Positions 57,801 to 64,000 of a stretch of DNA of 64,000 bases are shown piece by piece. The notes under the pieces were generated by a model. The model was given only the letters and a program-made list of their open reading frames with translations. It was not told the origin of the DNA and made no database searches. Position 1 is the first letter of the stretch, and each line of letters begins with the position of its first letter. Origin of the DNA: Synchiropus splendidus (taxonomy: Eukaryota > Chordata > Actinopteri > Syngnathiformes > Callionymidae); assembly GCF_027744825.2 (NCBI RefSeq), contig NC_071342.1, forward strand, positions 21,978,501 to 22,042,500, written 5' to 3'. The translations under genes were made by a program, and so were the position numbers.

Positions 57801-60640
57801 TCGATGAAAGAAATTGGAAATAAACCTGCTTGAGCTGCCGGGTTTAGGCACCAGATTTCTAATGCGGGTAAGAGAAGCAGCGTATACGCTTGTCAAATAT
57901 CTTAAATGAAGTTACATTCCGTCAGAGCAGGGGTTGGTAGAGAGTAACAACACTGTGATATGCCATCTGTTAAGCTATACTTCAGTCTTCCTCTCGCCAT
58001 ACACACGATGTAAGGATGTTTACACCTCACATGACTGAACCTGATTGGCCAGGTGTCCCCTGACAGCAGGAAACCATGGCGATGGCCCAGCGGCGCCGTA
58101 GTAACCTCGGAGGGCTGTGGGATTGGCGAGGAGTCATTTCCGCACTTCCTTTAGGGATTGGCTGTTGTCCTGGTCGTCCCGTGGGTCCGGGTCTCAGCGG
58201 AGACACACTCACTTAAGAGGTCTGACTCTGGTTCAGACCGTGTATCGTTCTGATCTCGACCCGTATCCTGGTCTGGCTTTGGAGCTAACCATCAGTCCTG
58301 AATCACAAACCGTGAGCCAAATAGGGAAAATGTATGCTCCAGAAAAAGAAGAAGTTTTAACCTCTTATATAACTCAGAAATTTATTGTTTTATAAAATAA
58401 AAGCTGATTATTTTTTTATACCCAGGAAATCCTCCGTGGCCCATCTTGAGTCCCGACCCGCAAGTTGGAAATCACTGATCCAGAATTCAGCCCCTTCTAT
58501 TTGGTTTACAGTGCTGTAAGAGTGCTGACCATCAGATTCTAGACCTTGTGGGTTGGTTGGTGAGTGATGGACAGACGGACCAGCAGATCCTCCTGTAGCT
58601 GGACGGAAAATAGCTGCTCTGGTGAGAGAGCCGGGCTGTCATGTGAGCATGTGGATGGACCACGCTCCACAGTGTAACTTCAATGCTGATACATCAGAAC
58701 TGTAGCAGTATCACTGCAGCATCAGCAGACCGGATCGGAACCGGCCGCTGGCAGCAGCTTTATACAGGAAGACAATCTGAAGAGGGTTCTACACGAAAGT
58801 GGGGCCATGCAGATACATGAAGTGAGAGTGTGGGTACTGCCTTGCTGTGTATGGTGTTGCCAGGCCATATGGAGCTCCGTCTAGGGAGCTCACTACCCAC
58901 TTAGCTTGACTGTTGGCTCTGGTGCGCTCTCCATCTGTCCTCCCCCCTCCATCACTTCTTTCCCTTTTATTTCATGAACTCCTTCATGTCTTTCTTTCTT
59001 CTCTTTTTTGACACTCTATTTCAGATTATTTGTTTTCACGTCCTGCTTTATTTGTTTTGCATCAACATATGCTCGGCTCTCATGGCAGTCATGGTGAGGA
59101 TGGTGAAGGAAGGATTGTAGAACTGTAACACTGTTGTTTGGAATTTCTGTGAATCGTTCGGGAGCTCTGGTGACTGTTGAGATGAGATAAGATGAGACTG
59201 TATTGATCTCACAAAGGAGAGGGAGCGGGGAGGGAGCGGCATGAGCCGCCCAGCGTGATAACTTCTGGGGCGGAGGTTGGACATAGGCAGGACGGAGGAG
59301 GAACAGCAGATCTGGCAGTGACAGTGGAAAACTAGTGATGCAGACACGTCTTGTCCCAGCATCCATATGGTGACCAGCTCATCCTACATGTGTTCAAACT
59401 TAAATAAGACCTTGCACGAGTCCGTCACAACCTTTGAGCGACGCTGTCATCATTCTACGGAACTGTAGCTTTACGTGGTCTCACTTTTCCATGCACAGTG
59501 TCCAGTACAGTAGACACCTGTTGTCTTCTTAATGCCACCACAGTGGCTGCAAATAAGAACGTCAAAGTCAAAAGCAAGATGGCTGAAAGAGGTGGTGAGG
59601 CGAAGCACGGCTGAGGAGCATCTGTTGGTTTAAGGAGATGGCATTAGCTGCACGCTAGCAACCGTTAGCATGGTTGTTAAGTTAGTCGAGGCTCACGACG
59701 GTGCTCACAAGCTTGACTCTGTACTTCAGATACTCCACATCTATCATCCTTGAATACATGGACAACACAATCTGTGGGATATTTCATTTTATTCAGAAAC
59801 TTGCGAGTTAATTCCCAAAACCTACCAAAGGAAGCGTGTTGAGGATGGTGACAACTCCATGATGGTGACGGCGTTGAACCATCGCTGGCTGGTTCTGGAG
59901 CTCTGAAGTGAAACTAGTTCATCAGTCAGCACCATCACTGTCCACACAGTTCAATAGAACAGTGAAACGGCTCCTCGCTACCTGTCAGCTGCCATTGCTC
60001 TTCCTCTACACCTGGAACCTGAAGGACTGAAGAGCTCACAGCGCCACCCCTCGTCACGGAGGAGCATTACTCAGTGATTCCACTGGTCTCCGCTGTGTGT
60101 GAACCTGGAGAACATGACACAACCGGACTCCTTGGTTTAATCGAGCTATTGCCTTAGTCAGGCTACTCTCTGTGTGTAACCGCTGTCAGTGTAGTCCAGG
60201 CTCCTTCAACTTGGTCCTCAAAGGGCGTGGGAGGACACATACATGAACCAATCAGGTGTCTCTACTCTCAAGACCTGCACTCTGTTTTGAGGGCGGAATA
60301 TTCTTGCTGTGGGCATTAGCAAATCCATGGTTTACAGGTGACTCCAGGACAGACATCTTTGGTCATTTATGGTGGTGAAGTGATTGTATGTCGGTTTTTC
60401 CCAGGTAGTGTCAGGCTGAAGTGACGTCAATACTTGCATGAATGTTGGCTGAAACTGTGGTTCGTATTCATTCCGGCACCTAGGACTCTTCATATCTGAT
60501 AAAGCTAACAGGAAGTAGCGTGCCGAGCTGGTAAACATGCCCAGTTCCACGAATCGTTGATGAGAGGCTGCTGATGGTGGCGAGATTACGGCGGTAAAGC
60601 AGCAGTCAGAGTTGGCTCACACTCACTTGCAGATGAAGAC
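54847..60640 (+). other. rims1: rims1 intron 2 (or continued intron), part 1
   Basis: No RIM exon (for example one with LHQQFE or the zinc-finger cysteines) was found. A fragment like repeat family A (AGCTAACAGCGCTAA) lies at about 56926. Nothing else identified. Confidence 0.5.
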
Positions 60641-61939
60641 ATGGCTGTGGCTGCAGCGATCTTGGTGCTGGTGGCGTTCGTCTCCGACTACATCCATGGG
60701 GAAGTCATCCAGAGAGCGGGGTTCAGTCGTCCCTTCTACCTGGACAGCACAGCGGACTTCTGCCTGATATCAAAATGGAGCAGTGAGGGGAGGACACTTC
60801 TCTGGAACTCTACAGACCACCATGTCTCCGGCACTTATTGGATGTCCGATCTTGACGTTTCTGACTCGGGCAAGTACCTGGAGCAGTGCTGGACCCAAGG
60901 CAACGTGACACATGAAAGGAACTCCACTCTCCTTGTCTGTGACACTCGAAAGATGAGATATCACCATTTGAGGCTGAGTGTTGGAACTGGAGTACTGGAA
61001 CTTCCTTGTGACGCCGCCGGGCCGAACCAGAGTGTCCACTGGGCCTGTCAAAGTCAGCATTACACAACCTTAACTTTATTAGACAGTGACGTGTCTTCAG
61101 ACCACAAACTCCAGCTGGGGCAGAACAAATCATCTCTTTTTGTAACAGTCAACCGACATTCTGACGACATTAACTGTTTCTGTCTCAAGAAGAACCAGCA
61201 GTGGTGTGAAGTGCTCCATCACTACTTTGTTTATGTACCGCCCGAGTTCCTTCTCCGCTGGGTGGGAGAGAGTGTGGAGCTCAACTGTTCTGATGTCCGT
61301 AGAAACCAACCACACGTGTGGCAGATGCTGAATTCAGTGAATTTTGGTGAACAGAGTCACAACTACACACTGATGATTCCGTCACTGACGTTGGACCACA
61401 CAGGTACATACACTTGTGAATATAGCGACCTTTATCGTGAACACTACCACATCTTTGTGTGTCCCGAGCATGAACCGCCTGCTGTCGTGCTCTTTACTGT
61501 GGGTCAGAATGTGACTGTTCATTGTGGCAACTGGAATCAGTCTGGAAGGACCCAGTGGTTCATGAGGTCAAACAGAACTGAAGGAAAACTCTTATATGTA
61601 CATGACTTCAAACAAATAGAAACACATGACCGTGGTACGAGCCTGGTGGTTCCCAACGTCTCCCTGGAAGACAGTGGCGAGTTCTGGTGCATTGTTACGG
61701 AAGAGCGCTGTGTGTTCATATCCCAGACCCTTGTCATGGTAGCCGAGCCAGAGGTTGATCATCATCTAGTGAGGTCTGTGCTGGTCAGTGTTCTGACCAT
61801 AATGATGTGTGTCGTTATTGTTGTTACCACGGTGACAGTCTGGAGGCGTAGAGAGCAGCTCCCAGTGCCCGAGGAGGAACTGGAGATGTCCGAGCTGTCA
61901 CCAGTGACCTCAGATCTGCAGTTAGAAACTCCTGTTTGA
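60641..61939 (+). CDS. intronless Ig-superfamily type I membrane protein, 432 aa
   Basis: One uninterrupted frame encodes a signal peptide (about 1-20), four Ig-like regions, a transmembrane helix (about 378-400) followed by RRR, and a 30-residue acidic tail. Probable Ig cysteine pairs are C41-C83, C123-C179 or C181, C216-C259 and C295-C350. DSGKYLEQC, DHTGTYTC and EDSGEFWC are classic D.G.Y/F.C motifs of strand F. Eleven N-glycosylation sequons are visible. No ITIM or ITAM is seen in the tail. An in-frame stop at 60572 makes 60641 the first ATG; an out-of-frame ATG lies at 60634. AATAAA follows at 62004. It lies in rims1 intronic sequence on the same strand. I do not recognise an orthologue; it looks like a teleost Ig receptor of unknown ligand. 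Confidence 0.8.
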   Translation: MAVAAAILVLVAFVSDYIHGEVIQRAGFSRPFYLDSTADFCLISKWSSEGRTLLWNSTDHHVSGTYWMSDLDVSDSGKYLEQCWTQGNVTHERNSTLLVCDTRKMRYHHLRLSVGTGVLELPCDAAGPNQSVHWACQSQHYTTLTLLDSDVSSDHKLQLGQNKSSLFVTVNRHSDDINCFCLKKNQQWCEVLHHYFVYVPPEFLLRWVGESVELNCSDVRRNQPHVWQMLNSVNFGEQSHNYTLMIPSLTLDHTGTYTCEYSDLYREHYHIFVCPEHEPPAVVLFTVGQNVTVHCGNWNQSGRTQWFMRSNRTEGKLLYVHDFKQIETHDRGTSLVVPNVSLEDSGEFWCIVTEERCVFISQTLVMVAEPEVDHHLVRSVLVSVLTIMMCVVIVVTTVTVWRRREQLPVPEEELEMSELSPVTSDLQLETPV

Positions 61940-62003
61940 GCCTCCATGCTTATGAATGACATCTGTTTTCACTGACTTCACTGTTTGATAAAAGTGTTCT
62001 TTA

Positions 62004-62009
62004 AATAAA
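62004..62009 (+). terminator. poly(A) signal of the Ig-like gene
   Basis: AATAAA 65 bp after the TGA stop, followed by a GT/T-containing stretch. It supports transcription of the intronless ORF as an independent unit. Confidence 0.6.
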
Positions 62010-62329
62010 GTGGAACCCTGTTTCAGAAAAACAGACTCCAGTTTTCTTTGTTAGCTGAGGACCATCATTTACTGAGAAGTGAGGAGTTAAAGTTGCGTAT
62101 GAGACAGAAAACTCAAGTGTCCACTGTATCATCTCCTTCTCCTTTTTTCTCTACTTCAGTCGTCGTAGGTTACGGAGTGATCAGTTCTCTCTCCATTTAA
62201 TATGTCTTTACCGTGGGGAGGATGCTGTGTCTCGTCTTCACACACACACGGCCGCTGTCGCCTCAGTGTGAGCAGGAAACCCATTGTGAAATTCAAGCGT
62301 TTCACCTTCACGTGTGCCTGCCTAGTATA

Positions 62330-62545
62330 GCTATACTTGTGGAAACGCACCTACTTGTGACCGCAACATTGAGCCTCAATTTGAGGGTTCAAACTTCATA
62401 GAAACTAGGTCATTCTAGTTTGGTTCTGAGTCTTAGAGCTTCGCCATGTGTTTTGGATGGTTAGGTTTAGGGTGAGAGGCTGGGGAAAGGGTGATGGCAA
62501 TGAGCGGTCCTTGCAAAAATAGCAAAACAAACCCGTGTGTGTGTG
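62330..62545 (+). mobile_element. repeat family D, forward diverged copy
   Basis: Contains CTCAATTTGAGGGTTCAAAC, GTTTTGGATGGTTAGGTTTA and GGGTGAGAGGCTGGGGAAAG followed by GGTGATGGCAATGAG, then a GT run. Ends are eroded. Confidence 0.7.
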
Positions 62546-63349
62546 TGAAGTTGAGCGGACTAAATGAAACTTTTGAAGGTGCCTTGTTATACGCCTCTTG
62601 CTAAATCTACTTTCTCAGTGAAACTAAAATGAGGACACAGAAGAGTGTTTTAGAAAACGGCTGGGATGTGATTTTCTCTGTCACTGACTCATTGTTATTT
62701 GATTCATGTCTTCCTGCTTCTTGAATATCGATCCAAGAACGGGCCGAGTGACTCATGCCGGGCCTGAATCACTCCAGGAAAACAGTCCACTCTGGCAGTG
62801 ATCGCCAACCTGATGCCACCCGGTTTGTGAAGGCACAGCGAAGGAGCTGCCAACGTTTGTCCCGGCGTCACTAATGACGCTCAAGGGCTTTTTCATCTGC
62901 CTTATTTTTGGAGGGTGGACAGTCCGACAAGGCGGTGGGTGGCTGTGCCGCGCGGACACCTTCTAACTGTAATGTGAGGCTTTTATCAAGGATCAGGGCT
63001 GAGGCACGTCCAAAGCTGTTCAGGGGAGAAAAAAAGAGGCGAAACTTTCACCAAACTGGGCCGACAAAGTTGAGGTGAGAAGGGAAGGAAATGAGTTGAA
63101 AAGGGTGGAGAACAGATTTTTGCTTGGCTATCTGTCCAACTATTTGTTCCGCTTTCATTTCCAGTCTCAGTTTACAAACTTATTTGAATAAATGTATGCA
63201 AATTATTGTTGTAACATTATGTTTGTCCATTTGCAAAGCTAACTTTCAACTGTTTTAGCTGTCTGTTTTTTGTGATGCTTTTAAATGCAGACGCTGGGCA
63301 ACATATTCTATTGGTGTCTTTGTTGTCGCTGAGCACACGCTTTCTATTC
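62546..63349 (+). other. rims1: rims1 intronic stretch
   Basis: No exon or repeat recognised. Confidence 0.4.
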
Positions 63350-63790
63350 CAGTGTTTTTCAAGCCACGGCACACACATTGAAAAAATCCTGAGACACACT
63401 ACCAAAGGAATCATGGCTAAATCTGTTTTAATTTGTGAAAATATTTAGCCACTCACGCTTGACTATTTTGGCATGTTATTTGCAGAAACGAATGGAAGAA
63501 AATGTATTTGTTTGAAAATGTCTCCAGAAAAGGATGGGCAATATGGCAACAATATATCAGGATTTATTTATTATAAATAACTGTTTCAATTTTATCACAA
63601 TCTCACATGTGTTTTTGAGACTAACATACAATTTCCAGACAAATCTTTTACATTTTTTGCCTCGGCTTCATAACTACAATTATTCTACAAATTTTGCAGC
63701 AAATATGTTTGGTTCTCAATTTAACTTTTAGCCAACTTTTTAACCACGAAGCAAACTTTGATAGTTTACAAGTGTCAAAAAAGTTTTGAA
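63350..63790 (+). mobile_element. repeat family A, forward copy
   Basis: Starts CAGTGTTTTTCAAGCCACGG and contains ACCAAAGGAATCATGGC, AAAATGTATTTGTTTGAAAA, TTCCAGACAAATC and AGCAAACTTTGATAGTTTAC, in the order expected from the reversed copies in ogfrl1 introns 1 and 6. Confidence 0.6.
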
Positions 63791-64000
63791 GTGAGACAGT
63801 CTTTGGCGTCGCGTCAAGGATCACTGGATTGTTATGTTTTGAAGGTGTGTGGTCAAGTGAGAGGCAGATCAGGTTTGAAAACAGCTCAGTTGGAGTAATG
63901 GACGAATCACCGCCTCAGCATAGATCTATAGTGTATAGAAAGAACGTGACCGAATCCAAGTAATCTCCTCACGTTGGTAGATTGTCAACACGTTACGATT
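63791..64000 (+). other. rims1: window end, rims1 intron
   Basis: Nothing recognised; rims1 continues beyond the edge. Confidence 0.4.

Noticed and set aside
1..64000. CRISPR arrays, operons, prokaryotic promoters, tRNA or rRNA genes
   Set aside because: The sequence is a vertebrate nuclear locus; no such structures were seen by eye. A tRNAscan run would be needed to exclude a tRNA-derived SINE.

Overview
This window is vertebrate nuclear DNA, almost certainly from a ray-finned (teleost) fish with a fairly compact genome. The evidence is split genes with GT-AG introns, vertebrate-specific genes, CpG-rich first exons, many CA/GT microsatellites, and fish-type hAT elements, MITEs, CR1/Rex1/L2-type LINE tails and a solo LTR. 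Species cannot be read from the sequence.

Layout, left to right. (1) 995-1498 minus: first coding exon of b3gat2, a Golgi glucuronyltransferase; the rest of the gene lies left of the window. (2) 1.5-13.5 kb: a divergent intergenic stretch with MITEs, a 183-bp tandem duplication and a LINE 3' tail carrying a nested MITE. (3) 13557-20212 plus: ogfrl1 complete, 7 coding exons, 372 aa, with repeats in several introns and a hAT element 70 bp past its stop. (4) 20.8-39.6 kb: no protein gene that I recognise, but two minus-strand microRNA hairpins of the miR-30 family (about 27.06-27.41 kb), a long foldback element beside them, a head-to-tail repeat trimer, another hAT element, and a GC-rich minus-strand candidate first exon at about 36.3 kb next to ISRE-like motifs. 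(5) 39604-44136 minus: asrgl1, complete coding sequence in 6 exons, 310 aa, with a BED-finger hAT element in intron 3. (6) 44.1-48.3 kb: intergenic, with a solo LTR flanked by a 5-bp target duplication. (7) From 48979 plus: rims1 exon 1 and a candidate exon 2 (54772-54846); the gene runs off the right edge. (8) 60641-61939 plus: an intronless 432-aa Ig-superfamily type I membrane protein in rims1 intronic sequence.

The order b3gat2 - ogfrl1 - miR-30 pair (opposite strand) - rims1 matches, from memory, human chromosome 6q13 (B3GAT2, OGFRL1, MIR30A/MIR30C2, RIMS1). asrgl1 is the outsider: its human orthologue is on chromosome 11. The most novel items are the single-exon Ig receptor in the rims1 intron, the tight miR-30 pair with a candidate distal promoter, and several transposons whose boundaries and target duplications can be read directly.
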